Shown here in pieces: positions 11,153 through 23,364 of a stretch of DNA of 64,000 nucleotides; position 1 is the stretch's first letter; each line of letters begins with the position of its first letter. Under the pieces are notes generated by a model. It was given only the letters and a program-made list of their open reading frames with translations. It was not told the origin of the DNA and did no database searches. The DNA comes from Maniola hyperantus (lineage: Eukaryota > Arthropoda > Insecta > Lepidoptera > Nymphalidae), in the NCBI RefSeq assembly GCF_902806685.2, contig NC_048539.1, positions 8,134,501 through 8,198,500 on the forward strand. The letters run 5' to 3'. The position numbers were made by a program, and so were the translations under genes.

Positions 11153-11384
11153 ACCAAAATATCGTGCTGTACTCAGAATATTTTTCAATCAGCTGTTTTA
11201 TTACATGTATGTGGTCTAGCACCGAGAAACCTTCTCTAAATCCAGCTTGCTCTAGTGGTTGGTTTTCGTCCAGCACTTTCGTTATTCGGTTCAATATTAC
11301 TTTTGCAAAAACCTTATATATATTTGATGTTAAACTGATAGGTCTATAATTGTTAATATTTTTCTTATCTCCTTTTTTATGCAA
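11153..11384 (-). mobile_element. RTE-type LINE reverse transcriptase fragment
   Basis: Encodes HKKGDKKNINNYRPISLTSN, IYKVFAKVILNRI and ENQPLEQAGFREGFSVLDHI, the conserved early blocks of RTE-like reverse transcriptases. The frame then dissolves into the TA repeat, so the copy is dead. Confidence 0.8.
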
Positions 11385-11801
11385 GAAAAGAAAAGAAATA
11401 CTTAGTAGGTATTTAATAATTGAAAGAAATGATTGTAATATTCATTGCCGAACACCTATTTTGACAAAAGATACAGAGATAGCTAGCATACCGGAAACGA
11501 ACATAATAATAGGTTATTTTTGTTCCGGGAAATCGAAGCATTACCACTGGATTTTTAACAACCGAAATGCATGCGGAAGAAGGCATAAAATGTAAATATT
11601 TAAAGCTTGAGCTTGAGGCTTTGTTTCAAACATTTTTTGTATAAATAAACTAAATCAATAAAATAGATTATTTCAAATAACTTAGGTTTACAAGTACCTA
11701 ACTCTTAAGAGGTTGGAGCCTTCTTTTAGGAGTAGGAGAACTACTTCAGTGTTAGAAGACACCGCTCTTCCATAACACTATTATCAGCGTTACCATGCAT
11801 A

Positions 11802-11945
11802 CATAAACTTTCTGACAATATTAAAAAATACATTTTATGTATTTTTTAATATTGTCAGAAAGTAATTTTTTAATGTTGTCATAAACTTTCTGACAATATT
11901 AAAAAATACATTTTATGTATTTTTTAATATTGTCAGAAAGTTTAT
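11802..11945. repeat. Tandem pair of identical hairpins
   Basis: A palindrome of about 60 bp (ATAAACTTTCTGACAATATT, AAAAAATACATTTTATG, then its reverse complement) occurs twice, with an 18-bp spacer TAATTTTTTAATGTTGTC. The second copy closes with the full TTTAT arm. It lies directly 3' of the stop codon at 11949. Confidence 0.8.
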
Positions 11946-11948
11946 AAT

Positions 11949-12111
11949 TTAAATAAAAATATCTGAAAAAAAGTTAACCTTTTGAACTTTCTTGCCGTGG
12001 TCCCTAAGTATATTCAGCCCATTGCCAATGCGGTCCATAAGTTCACCGGGGACTGCAAGCGCCGTGGGCGACATCGGGTCCATCACCAGGCCGTCCGGAA
12101 TCGGAATAGAC
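11949..12111 (-). CDS. Unrecognised protein, exon 2
   Basis: Acceptor TTTTCAACAG and a GC-rich coding body unlike the AT-rich flanks. Open through KKVQKVNFFSDIFI to TAA. The last codons run into the hairpin pair, so the native end may be the splice at 11979 instead. Confidence 0.5.
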
Positions 12112-15100
12112 CTGTTGAAAATACATTTACGGTTAATACGATTAAAAATAAAACATAGGTAGGTACATTTCAGTCTACATAACATAGGATTGGAGGCAGC
12201 TCTGGTTTTCTGATGCTGTCCAGGTTATGTGCGTGTAAATAGCATCTAAATTTTGTAGAACTTCGTGTCGTAGCCACTCATAAGATAAGCTTTGCGCTTA
12301 GTAGCTGAGCTTTGCGCGTAGTTACGCTTGGTACTGCTTTTCTCCTAGAGCTTTCGTACCTATTTAGTGACTTAGCGAATAAATGAATATAAAATCTGTA
12401 CTTAGGGGTTCTAAATATTTCCATACCTTAGGTACTTACATTTTTCTATTTCAAACTAAATCTAAATATATAAAAGAAAAAGGTGACTGACTGACTGACT
12501 GGCTGACTGATCTATCAACGTACAGCTCAAGCTACTGGACGGATCGGGCTGAAATTTGGCATGCAGATAACTATTATGATGTAGACATCTGCTAAGAAAG
12601 GGTTTTTGAAAATTCAACCCCGAGGGTAAAATAGGGGTGTTGCAAGCTAGTAAAGTATAAACAAGAATATTTTTAAACAGTAACTTCCGTATGTTTCGTT
12701 TAAATGTAATCTACCAAAGATATTTAACTAATAAGCAGGTATATTATTTAAAACTTTCTTCGATTGCAACAGATTTTCCTATTACTCCCACTAAGCCAGA
12801 ATAGAACCATTCTTCTTATGAAACTTCGCACATGAATTTTACTTCACGACAGTAATGGGTTATGATGCTACAGGAGTTATGTTTTGCCCACATCTGAGAA
12901 TAACTACAAAAACCGTAAGTAAGTAGGATCAAGAATTTGAAAAGAGAATTTTTTCTGACATTTTGCACGATAATTCAAAAACTATGATGGATAAAAATAA
13001 ATAAAAATCTGTTTTAGAATGCACAGGTGAAGCCCTTTCGTGTGATACCCCACTTGATATAGTTATCTTACTTCGAAAATTGAAAATACTAACTATTAGT
13101 TTTTTTTCCTGACCACAATTTAATTTTTTGTGTGATGTAACCAAAAATTCACGGTTTTCAGATTTTACCCCTAATGTCTGCTAGAAGACAGCCTAATTTC
13201 ATGATTCTAGGTCAACGGGAAGTACCCTGTAGGTTTTTTGACAGACCGACAGACAGACAGATAGACAGATAGACAGACAGACAGACAGACGGACGGACAG
13301 ACAACAAAGTGATCCTATAAGGGTTCAGTTTTTCCTTTTGAGGTACGGAACCCTAAAAATCGTCCAGTTATAGTTTTATTATAAATATACTTATAACGGA
13401 ATCAGTCAACCAAAAAAAAAAAAATGAAATGTTTGAAAAGGTTGATGATGAAGAACGGATTGGAAAACGAGTGGTGGGTAAGTACTTATGTAAATTTCAA
13501 CCCTTTAATATGGCATTGAACGGCATTAAGAAAAATATTTCCTCATCGTACTTAATTTTTTTTTTTTTGTATTGACATATTCTTATACATAAACAGTTTC
13601 TTAGAGACATTCCGTTAGTGATTGACGGACAACGCACAGCCTGGAACCTAGAGATTTGAAAATTGGAGAATATAGGTACCTACCTACCTATTCCTTGAGT
13701 ATACGCTTGAAGTTCACTCAGGAAGGATTTTGAGAAAATTTCAACGGGATTTTTAAAAAACGTAAGTCGCTTTTTTTCCCGCTTTGTCGCGGGAATAAGG
13801 TATAGTCTATAACTATACTACAATTTTACTATATTTAAATATCAAAAAGAGGGAAGATTTATTTGTTTATAAATTTCGATAAATTCCGAAACTACTGAAA
13901 CGATTTTAATAATTATTCTCTCACTATTAGAAAGCTACTTTATCCAGAAGTAACATATTATCAAGTATTTATAGGTAAGTATATCAAATTTCCCCTGAGT
14001 GAATCCGGCCAGATTGGCTAGTACCGTTCTACGCAATTGACACCTTAAGCTACCAAAACTGGTTGGATAGGTAAAGTAGGTATCCTTTGATACTTATTTA
14101 TTTTATACTCAAATGATATTTTATACACGAAATATTTTATACTCAAACTATAATAGGTATATGTAATATAATAATATTATCCACAACCCTGCATGCCTGA
14201 GAGTTCTCCATATCGTTCTCAAAGGTATACCTATATGAAGTCTGCCAATCCGCTTGACCGGCGTAGTGGACTAAGGCCTACACCCTCGCATCTAGCTGGC
14301 GAACAATGGGTTGATGACGAATGGTGACAACATAAACAATTTCCTCTTCTAAGCTGATAGATAGGTTCTAAGCTTACAAAAATATTTCCTAAAGATAAAA
14401 CCGGTCAAGTGCGAGTTGGATTCGCACATAAAAGGTCTCGTACAAGATATACACTATGTACTTTTTAAATGTTTTTTAATTACATGGCGGCAAATTCAAA
14501 AGTCGCCATCTTGGTTTTTTATTATTTGTGAAAGCGGCAATATAAATACACACTCTGTGAAAATTTCATTTCATGAGATACAACCCATGACAGACAGACG
14601 GACGGACGGACACACAAACGGACAGACAGCGGGGGCTTAGAGCAAGCTTAGAGCGATCACGCACTCATCCGCTCCAAATCCGAGTGAAAATACGGATATA
14701 AAAAATATCTACGTCATATGTCGTAACTATACAGATAGTTCTATGACAACTTCGGAACGTATTTTATATATAAAAATATGTATGGACTCGGATCGCATGA
14801 GTGCCGGCGATAGTAATAGAGTCCCTTTGGCACTCTTCACGTACGGAACCCTAAAAAGTACAAACAGAAAATCTAGTCATATTCAAGGTTCAACACTCAA
14901 CATTACATTATCATGCACAGACTGTCGGGTGCCATGACCTCTAAGCGATTTACGGATACTGCTGTCTCTCAAAAGTGGCCTTCCTCTCCGGTCATCGCTT
15001 TCCACGTTTAAGGGCATGCAATTTAACAAAACTATATTCAATGGTTAGGTATAATACTTATATACCTACAGTTATGATTAATGTAACAATTGCGATAAAT

Positions 15101-18100
15101 CATGAACGTGGGTATTCTTTTAGGTAATTAAACTCAACTGGATGGCGTGGCTCTGGACGACATGTGGTTTCAGCAAGACGACACAACCTGGCACCAAGGG
15201 TGGACCCCCCCCCCCCCCCCTGGGCTGCTTCCAGGACCTAGGTGGACCACTAATTAAAATTGTTAAACATAATGTTTTTTATATTTTTATATACCTAGAT
15301 TTTATGTAAGTTCCTTCAATACTTAATCAATTTAATATAATATTTTGTATGATGGCAAAAACATTATGTTCTTGCGAACAAACGCATCCAAAATTTGAAT
15401 TTTACCGCGCCACCGCTACCTTTCATCGAGATGTCACATTTCGTGTGACGTTCTTCAATGATTGAAGAACATCACACGGCACTTGCCCAGGGCCCACGAT
15501 CGATTGGGGCCCAGTAGTCCCTGCCAGATCACCAAACTATAACAGATTAACCGATATTTTAATACCCAAAAACATATTTATTTCGATAAAATCAACGGTC
15601 AAAAAAGCCATCTCAAACAAAGGACCGTAGAGATTGTTAAATAGTCAAGACTGACTTATATCCGATCGTTATTGTCTTTACTGATAACGCAAATGATAGA
15701 ATATTTCATTCTTTTTCACACTTTAAAAAAATTCCCGACAGTAAAAACCTCTAAAAGTAAAAAATAATATGTATTATATACCTATAATGTACCTACTATG
15801 TTTTTGTACCTACTTATTAAGATTTCTTTTTGTAACCTGTCATTTGTGTTTCTGTGGTGCAATAAAGTATATACATACATTGTATGTATGTATACATACA
15901 TACATACAATGTATTGGTCGGATTGGTCCTTTACGTTTATTATTTATAGTAAAGTTTTTATTATCCAAGCGCTCGTTGCATCTGGGGACCCCTAAAGATA
16001 ATAGAACTATTCCTTATACAACAGATGACTTTATAGTTTTTAGTACAAAATTTCTGGCATTTATCTATATCGTAATACAATATTTCTGACTCTTCTGACA
16101 ATATTTGAAATAGTGCACTCTTATATTTTCTAATTCACATTAACAATACATAATATGAATATTAAATCATAATAAACTACCTAGATACTTTTAATTATAT
16201 AATGTTATATACCCGAGATTATCAAAATGAGTAGCTCTACTCGCTACTTTATAGGTAACTAGCTGATGCCCAGACTTCGTACGCGTGGATTTAGGTTATT
16301 AAAAAATTCCGTGGGAACTTTTTGTTTTCCGGATATATAAAAAAGGTAATATTTATCCTTTTTATTATCCTTTTTATTGCAACTATTTATTGTAGATCAA
16401 TAACATTATTATAATTAATTAAAACGAAGAGTGCATCAGACATTACCGAGATAATATACTTAACTAGCTTATGCTCGCGACTTCATCTGCGTGGACTACA
16501 TAAATTTCAACCCCTGTTTTACTCCCTTAGGGTTGAATTTTAAAAAATCCCTTCTAGCGGATGCCTATGTCATAATAGCTATCTGCATGGCAAATTTCAT
16601 CCGAATCCGTCCAGTAGTTTCAGCTGTGCGGTCATAGATCAGTCAGTCAGTCACCTATTCCTTTTATAATATATATTTAGATAAGAGCATCGATGGATAA
16701 GAGAGATATAATATTTAACCACTTTTAAAAGCTAGGACAGCGGTATTTTTCGTATATTTTCTTCGTAGTTACGTCACGAGATGTACACGTAAATTTTGAA
16801 AGTCAAGCTTGTTTAGGTTGCAGCCATGTTGCAGCTCACTATTAGAAAGAGAGCCAGCGCGTGCCAGACCTTCGTTATTTTATAAAAGCTGATAGTTTCT
16901 CTGCGTATCGTCCCCAACTGGGAGGAACGTTTGTTTGGATGTTTGTTTGGATCACGGTGGCTTTGGGAGATAACAGGTAATAAACGTGTAAAAAAACATT
17001 ATATTTTATTCGGAATAGTATAGAAATCGCATCGAAGTTGCCATAATAAAGGTGGCCTATTATCATCATCATCATTATTTTCAATCGATAGACGTCCATA
17101 GCTGGACATAGGTCTCTTGTAGGGACTTCCACACGCCACGGACTCCACACTCTGCCCAGCCGAGTTGGATCAGCCACAGATGAGGCCGATCGGGTTCACA
17201 GATAACGTGATCGTGTCCATCTTAGCTCGAGTTAAATTTCTGAAAATCTTGTTTATTGCTGCGGGCTATCGGTGCAGGTTTGAGCTTCACGTCCTATATA
17301 CTCGGTCAGTTTCTCCTATTAAAATATATTTTCGGATTTTTCCCCTTATGTGTGCTACCTACCTGCCAAATTTCATGATTCTAGGTCAACGGGAAGTACC
17401 CTATAGATTTCTTGACAGACAGACAACGAAGTGATCCTATAAGGGTTCCTTTTTTATTTTGAGGTAGGTACGGAACCCTAAAAAGAATAGAAAACTTAAC
17501 ATAAGTCCCGGTAACAACTGTACCAAGTTTCAACTGCGCGAACGCATAGGTATAACGGACCAACTGACAGACAAACATTAATTTATATAATACTAGATGA
17601 TGCCCGCGACTTAGTCTAGAACTCTTAGATTTTCCGGGATAAAAAGTAGCGATGACAAAAAATACAGAGGTAGATTGCAACCCGGGGACCGACATAGGCT
17701 ACGTTTAATTCCAGAAAACCTAAGATTTTTAAAAACCTAAATCCATGCGGATGAAATCGCGATCTTCATCGGGTTTTTTATTAATAAGTATACCTATTGT
17801 TGTTGATAAAATATATTTTATATGTATTTTTTACTGTTTAAATGTTCCTTTTCAGGATTACTCGCATTTTGACTTTCAGAATGTTTATGTTGCTCGGATA
17901 AATAAAAAATACGTTAGATCATTAGATAGGTACATTTCAACGGTTATCAGCTTAAAAAGTAATTTTCCACACTTATCAACGATTGTTACGTGACAGATAC
18001 ACAATTATCTTATAATGGATTTTTTGTCTACCTACTATGTAAAAGATTGATATAAAGGGTTTTCTCGACTGGTTATACTAAATAGGTAGGTGCTTTCAAC

Positions 18101-21100
18101 TGTAACACAAAGAATAGCAAGTTTTTTTATCTTTAACTAAGAATCTGGCCTCTAAACTAGTCAAGGGCAAAACAGGTTTGAATCGACATCTTGTTGATTA
18201 GGAGCGTATCTAGCTATACCTACATAGAAATCGAATTTTAACAGCTCAAAAGTCAAAACTTTTCCGGTTTCTTTGTAGGTATCTACATACAAAAATAAAA
18301 ACACGTTATTTATTTTATTACTTCATACCTACAAAATTTCAAGATGTTTAACTATGAACCTACATCACACAAAATGTGGTGGTTGGGTAGTTATTAGATA
18401 CGGCTTTTCTGATTAGAAGAAGCCAAAATTTTATTCATTTATTTAATTTTTATAAAAAAATGAAAACAATGGTTTCTTCGTGCTCGTAAGCGCCGATAGT
18501 CCGCGACGGGTTGAGATAGAAATCGGAGTATGAGACGAGACGGCGCCCCGGACACCCGCACGTCCCCCGTGATCGCCCGCACCGGGCTAGCGCGGGGGCT
18601 GTGTAGTTGTGCGGGGTGTTCCCTCCCCGATTTCCATCTCGACCTGTCGCGTACTGTATCTATGTAACTATTTAGATGAGCTAAAGTAATATACTTATTT
18701 ATCTATGTATAATTATTGACTATTAAGGAAAAGGTAATGCGCAATAGGTATCTGTTCAGAAAACAATTAATTCAATATAATTCTGTCTAGGTATATACCT
18801 AAACTATACCAGTTTTTAATTGCTGAGTAAAAGAATTAGATAACTACTAATATTTTATTACACATCAGTAATCTCAGGCGATTGAAAAAAGTGGAAAAAT
18901 AATAGCAAATGCTCGCGTCTTCGTTATAGCGAGAGACTTTCAAAGATATCTTTAAATTATTTAGGTATTATTAAATATTAATATTTTTTCAGGTTTTGTG
19001 GGGTTTTTATCAACTTCTAATAACGGTGTTTTTCGAGGGGCTGATCGCACTGCGGAGCTTCGGAATTTTTAAGGCAGAATGTTTCGACGCGACGGACGCC
19101 GAGACGCACGTTTATTTATATAGCTACATACAAAAAGACTTATCCTGACTGACAAAATGATTTATAAACGCACAGCCATTGTACAGCCAAAGCAAAATTT
19201 TGTCAGTTAGGTTTCTTTAACAATGTATGGGCATTCACTAAAAAAGGATTTTTGGAAATTCCACCCCCAAGGGAATTATGAATTATGAATTGGGGGCACA
19301 TTGGGGGTTATGAAAGTCCATCATTTTTCAAGTTACTTATATCCATGAAAATTTGTAGGTATTTGGGCTTTCGATTAAAATTAATGAAGAAATAGATAGG
19401 TACCTACCTGCATGTTTCACGAATTTTGAAATTGCACCCCTAGTAGGGTACGATAGGGGTTGAAAATTTGTATAAAAGTCTATCATTTCAAGTTATAACT
19501 ATCAAAATCAGATTTTAGGTTTTTGCTTTATTTAAATTAACAATTTCCGAGTACCTAGATACAATTTAAAACCAAGAGACCTTACAAGATATCAAACAAA
19601 TCTGATATTTTGCATTTACTGTAGATCCCTATTGGATTATCGATAAATACTAATAGGTATATATAGCACATAAATGTAGATAAATGGTCTATATCAGTAG
19701 GTAGGTAAATGTTTATAATTTCCGATGCATTTTTATGCACATTGCATAAGCAAAAGAATGAGATTATGTTTAGCAGTGAGTAAGCAAGGAAATTACCTTT
19801 GTTTGATGTCCTTGCAAGGATTTTATAATGCCTATGTCGTACCTACTATCCAGAGACGTGCAAATAATAATGCGAGAGTGTGTCTGTCTGTCTGGTAGCT
19901 TTTCACTGGTCATCCAATTAGCCGATTTTGGCAGAGATAGCTTGCATCCCGGGAATGGACATACTTACGGTACTTTTTTTCCTAGAAAATAAAAGAGGTT
20001 TCCCACGGGATTTTTAAAAACCTATAATTTGAAACATAAGTCGCGGGTTCTACTTATTTGGTACAGCGAGATAGCTCCGTGGACGAATTGCTATAGAGTA
20101 GGAACTTTTGTCCCGGAAAATGGAAGATGGGGATTTTTGAAAACCTAAATAATAGCTCGATTTGAAATAGCTCATTTATTATTAAGACCTGCTATTAAAT
20201 AGGTACCAATCACAGATAAGCTTATTCACTTATCTGTGGAACCAACCTACCTAACTAATGCTTACTCAGGCTTAGAATTCTTTGAATACCACTACTCTAC
20301 CTATCGTAAACTCCGCAGTTCTTATTAGACAATACATACCTACTAAGGTTGTCATCTACCAATCCGCAGATGGCCAGCGTGGTAGACTATGGCCAAAACC
20401 CTTCTCTCTGAGAGGAGACCCGTGCTATGTAGTGAGCCGGCGATGGATTGATTATGAGGAAGGTTGTCATTGCTCTTACCTTAGATTTCTATTAGGTGCA
20501 AAGTTAATGCTAAGGCGACATGCCTGTAGAATTAAACCCATAAATTCAACCCATTAGAATTAAATGCATGGACGTCAGCGCATAATCGCTTACAAGACCT
20601 TTTTTAATAGGTACGTAGAGTTGTTCTTTAGAACCTAATAATGGTTTGGTAAGAAGATATACAATTCTATATAGGTAGAGGTCCTTTTCACACAACTTTT
20701 TTAACCGTGTATTAGGCACTCATTTACTTTTGAGTACCTAACCTAGAGGAATAGGATCCATGGATTCAAATTAAAGTAGGTACCTACCTACCTAAATACT
20801 TAGGAAAACTTCAGGAAGAAAATCTGGTAAAGTTGTAATATAGGCACTAACTCGTCTTAATTTATAAAATACCTAGGCAACAGAACATTCAGCTTGCGTA
20901 AATAATTTTTTATTTAAGAAAAACAAAAAAGATAACGGAGTTTATCTTATACTGTACCTATAACCTACGTGCCTTTATCATTAAATAAGTAAGTAGGTGT
21001 ATACTTATATCAATTTAAACATATTATTCATTGTGTATTTTTTTCACTGTCTCAGATTTACTCACTCGACCCGCTCAGACTGTTCAGAAAGTTCACGGGC

Positions 21101-21382
21101 AACAGTGTCAACTTCCAAACATGTTGCATCATTGATTTCAAAGTCATTAGAACTTTTTTCCACAACATCTGTATTTTCAACTTGCGACAGTGTATCAAAG
21201 TCGATTTTTCCGCATGATTCAATTTCATCAGCATCCGACATCGCAGTCTTTTGTAAGGTCGCTGATTTTACGACATTGACTTCCTCGTTTTGTTTACTAT
21301 CTGCAGTACACTTCGGTGCATTGTTAAGATTTAATTCGAGTTGATCTTTTGTCCTAAAAGACCATTTCTTTTTGAAGGACAT
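11949..21382 (-). CDS. Unrecognised acidic protein, two phase-compatible exons
   Basis: Exon 21382-21066 begins ATGTCCTTC (MSFKKKWSFRTKDQLELNLN) with A at -3. It encodes an acidic, Ser/Thr/Glu-rich, probably disordered stretch and ends GA before the donor GTGAGT. Exon 12111 onward starts with G after CAACAG, completing a Glu codon, and encodes SIPIPDGLVMDPMSPTALA and RIGNGLNILRDHGKKVQK. It could end at the TAA at 11949 (about 159 residues in all), or splice at 11979 (GTTAAC, a weak donor) in phase 0 into the MCTP-like exon at 7337. I recognise no domain. The second reading would make it a long disordered N-terminus of the MCTP-like protein, which some MCTPs have. Confidence 0.5.
12112..13140. 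other. Intron with one LINE tail
   Basis: Holds the reverse LINE tail 12466-12655 (GACTGACTGACTGGCTGACT, CTGATCTATCAACGTACAG). Otherwise no recognisable coding sequence. Confidence 0.4.
13140..13360 (+). repeat. LINE 3' end with GACA/GATA microsatellite
   Basis: Contains CATGATTCTAGGTCAACGGG, AAGTACCCTGTAGGTTTTTTG, a run of GACAGACAGATA repeats, and GTACGGAACCCTAAAAA. Copies lie at 17340-17480 and, as a longer version, at 14400-14860. Confidence 0.6.
14190..14330 (+). repeat. SINE fragment (Metulj-like 3' part)
   Basis: CCTGCATGCCTGAGAGTTCT, GAAGTCTGCCAATCCGC and GGGTTGATGACGA, as in the complete SINE at 33955-34270. Confidence 0.55.
14400..14860 (+). repeat. LINE 3' end (GGTACGGAACCCTAAAAA family)
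   Basis: Runs from AAACCGGTCAAGTGCGAGTT through CATGAGATACAACCCATGAC and GACAGACGGACGGACGGA to GTACGGAACCCTAAAAAG. Non-coding tail of a non-LTR element. Confidence 0.55.
15195..15250. repeat. Poly-C tract flanked by GGTGGACC inverted ends
   Basis: A run of about 17 C residues follows GGTGGAC; downstream TAGGTGGACCAC echoes the flank. Replication-slippage site; its length may be an assembly estimate. Confidence 0.7.
15432..15482. repeat. Short hairpin
   Basis: TCGTGTGACGTTCTTCAAT pairs with ATTGAAGAACATCACACGG around the axis, with one mismatch. Confidence 0.6.
15866..15915. repeat. Palindromic ATAC/GTAT microsatellite
   Basis: TATACATACATTGTATGTAT is followed by GTATACATACATACATACAA, a microsatellite that can fold on itself. 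Confidence 0.7.
16255..16682 (+). repeat. Two LINE/SINE-type tails in tandem
   Basis: 16258-16345 is the ACTTCGTACGCGTGGATTTAGG repeat; 16463-16682 is the AGTCAGTCAGTC-ended RTE-type tail. Both are non-coding. Confidence 0.5.
17075..17185 (-). repeat. LINE ORF2 end, minus strand
   Basis: ATAGACGTCCATAGCTGGAC, ATAGGTCTCTTGTAGGGACT and CACACGCCACGGACTCCAC are the reverse of the C-terminal coding end of the LINE at 61755-62075. Confidence 0.55.
17340..17790. repeat. LINE tail fragments
   Basis: 17340-17480 ends GTACGGAACCCTAAAAAG; 17590-17765 carries TGATGCCCGCGACTTAGTC and ends with ATCCATGCGGATGAAATCGC. No gene. Confidence 0.45.
18497..18656. repeat. GC-rich hairpin MITE, copy 1
   Basis: Ends AGTCCGCGACGGGTTGAGAT and CATCTCGACCTGTCGCGTACT form terminal inverted repeats around a GC-rich core (CACCGGGCTAGCGCGGGGGC). 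One of eight copies in the window, sharply GC-richer than its surroundings. Confidence 0.75.
18960..19120. repeat. Old transposon fragment
   Basis: GGAGCTTCGGAATTTTTAAG, GAATGTTTCGACGCGACGG and GCCGAGACGCACG look like degraded transposon sequence. TTTTTTCAG precedes it, but no long frame follows, so it is not called an exon. Confidence 0.3.
19855..20180 (+). repeat. Lepidopteran CCGGGAATGGA repeat, two partial copies
   Basis: GTCTGTCTGTCTGGTAGCTTTTCAC, GCTTGCATCCCGGGAATGGA and CCCACGGGATTTTTAAAAAC, followed by a second partial unit (GTCCCGGAAAATGGAAGATG). Non-coding. Confidence 0.45.
20335..20475 (+). repeat. SINE fragment (Metulj-like 3' part)
   Basis: ACCAATCCGCAGATGGCCAG, CGTGGTAGACTATGGCC, GAGAGGAGACCCGTGCTATG and TAGTGAGCCGGCGATGG match the 3' half of the SINE at 33955-34270. 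Confidence 0.6.
21066..21382 (-). CDS. Unrecognised acidic protein, exon 1
   Basis: 105 codons plus two bases from ATG, basic for the first dozen residues and then strongly acidic. If the donor GTGAGT at 21065 were ignored, a TGA at 21064-21062 would end it one codon later, so a 106-residue single-exon protein is the alternative. Confidence 0.5.
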
Positions 21383-22160
21383 AATATCACTTTATATGAA
21401 TAGATCGATAATAATTTAAAGAGGTGAATTAATTAATACCGTATTTAATTTAATAAATTTAACGCGTCTCCGTTGGTTTGCACATGTTTTTCACTATTTA
21501 AAAAAAGTATTATATACTTAATAAATAATTCAGCTTGAAAGCTTTGTTAAACTATAGACATTTAAGGCTTTACTTTTCAGGAAAACAATACGTTACGACA
21601 TCAAAATGATCACTAAGTAGATATATCGTCTAACGTTCAATGTTTAGCGGCCTAATCGGGTCAAAAACTTAATTGGTCATTAATAAAATACATAATGATG
21701 ACACTTTAATTGATAAATTAAAGGATCAATCGTTAAAAATCGATTTAAATTCGAATGCAATGGAGCGTACATACCTCTGTCAAGTGGACGCGATCGTTAC
21801 CGAGGTACACAAATGACTGAGTATACGACCAAGGGAAATCCACCTTGCGGTTCTTCGAATCATTTTTTTGTATCACGGATTCATATCCATACGTAAGCAC
21901 TAGGTACATATATATTTCCGTTTTGAATGACTAAGAAAAGAAAAGGCGATAGCAAATATTTTGTAATAATACAAAAGAAAAATGATTTTCTCACACCGCT
22001 TCGCCATTTACTAGTATACTGGTGACACATTGAAATTGGACTTTATAAACTAATGTAGTCGCATAAATTATTTACAAATTCAACGTCACCGTTGTGTATT
22101 TTGATTTTTCTTGATAATCTGTATCACGGTTAATAGCGGTTTTATTTGTTTATTCCACGC
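21383..22160. promoter_or_regulatory. 5' flank of the acidic-protein gene
   Basis: Upstream of the ATG at 21382 on the minus strand. AT-rich, with no recognised transposon between 21383 and about 22160; the lack of repeats fits a retained 5' regulatory region. No named motif could be fixed. Confidence 0.3.
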
Positions 22161-22169
22161 TAGATGGTT

Positions 22170-22680
22170 TCCGCTGCTTAGTCCGCGTACATTTACTTAG
22201 GTTTTTAAAAATCTCGTGGGAATTATTTGATTTTCCGGGATAAAAGTAGCCTATATTCGTCTTCGGGATGGAAGCTATTTGTGTACCAAAAAGATGACAC
22301 TCGCGACTTAATCTTCGTAGATTTTTTTAAATTTATACTTAGACTAGCGCTTGGCTGCAATCAGACCTGGTGGCAAGTGATGATGCAGCCTAAGATGGAG
22401 CGCGCTTGCCTAGAAGATACATATTTACTCTTGACTTGAAGGTACCCATATTATAATTGGAGGGGAAAACTGATGCTGGAAGGGTGTTGCAAATCTTAGA
22501 TTTAGGTTATTGAACAACAACCGTGGGGACTCGGATTTTCCGGGATAAAAAGTAGCCTATGTAAAATGAACTGTTCTGTGTTCGTCCCTGGGATGCTGGT
22601 ACCTTTGTACCAAACGTCAAAATCGGTTAAACGGATGGGCTGTGAAAAAGAATGAGACTCGAATAGGTAGATTGACTCGC
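22170..22680 (+). repeat. Cluster of LINE/SINE tails
   Basis: Three stacked fragments: TTTTCCGGGATAAAAGTAGC at 22240, the TGATGCAGCCTAAGATGGAG module at 22380, and a second CCGGGATAAAAAGTAGCCTA unit at 22540 ending near 22680. Confidence 0.5.
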
Positions 22681-22983
22681 ATATTCAGAGATAATTAGCA
22701 AAACATTTTGGCCTCTTCAATCCTCTTGTTATTGACGACTAACATTGAGCTATTGGTTTTTTCTAAGTACCTACAAAAACAATTTACGCAATTCAAATTG
22801 TAATATCTATCAGGCACCTACCTATACCTACCTAAAGTCGTACTCTCATAACAACCTATTTAAATAACGTTATGTTTATGTACCTACATAAAACAACACA
22901 AACACGGGGTCTGTGTAAAAAGCTAATTTAATAATTGTAACACTGTACCAGGTACCTACACGTTGATCAATTACAACTACTTC

Positions 22984-23143
22984 GGTACAGACAGGTCGAG
23001 ATGGCAATCGGGGTATGAGGCTAGGAGACGTCCTGCACACCCATACCTACGTCACCTGGATCGCCCGCACCAGGTCAGCGCGGAGGCTGTGCAGGTGTGC
23101 GGGGTGTCCCCACACCGATTGCCATATTGACTTGTCCCGTACC
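22984..23143. repeat. GC-rich hairpin MITE, copy 2
   Basis: GACAGGTCGAGATGGCAATC and CCGATTGCCATATTGACTTG are inverted ends around CACCAGGTCAGCGCGGAGGC. Confidence 0.75.
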
Positions 23144-23272
23144 TACTATACACATATTCAATTGTATTTTTAACTCCGTTTTTAACCAGGCATATTATTT
23201 TTTAGTACAATGGGGCCACTAAAAATGGTAAAAGAAAAAAAATCTAAAATAAATAAACACCGATTTTACCAA

Positions 23273-23364
23273 ACCGCGCTAGCCCGCAAGGGGTTAGCGC
23301 GGGGGCTTTGTGGGTGTGCGGGGCGTCCCCACCCCGATTGCGATCTCGACCTGTCGCGTACTGT
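23273..23364. repeat. GC-rich hairpin MITE, copy 3 (right half)
   Basis: Only the right half is present: GGGGTTAGCGCGGGGGCTTT to GATCTCGACCTGTCGCGTAC. The left arm is missing, suggesting deletion by slippage across the hairpin. Confidence 0.65.

Noticed and set aside
15195..15225. Poly-C tract as a regulatory element
   Set aside because: A simple homopolymer with no nearby gene; length is unreliable.
18985..19080. Plus-strand exon after TTTTTTCAG
   Set aside because: All frames stop within about 30 codons and the sequence looks like degraded transposon.
20282..20557. 91-codon plus ORF
   Set aside because: Consists of a SINE 3' fragment read in a chance open frame.
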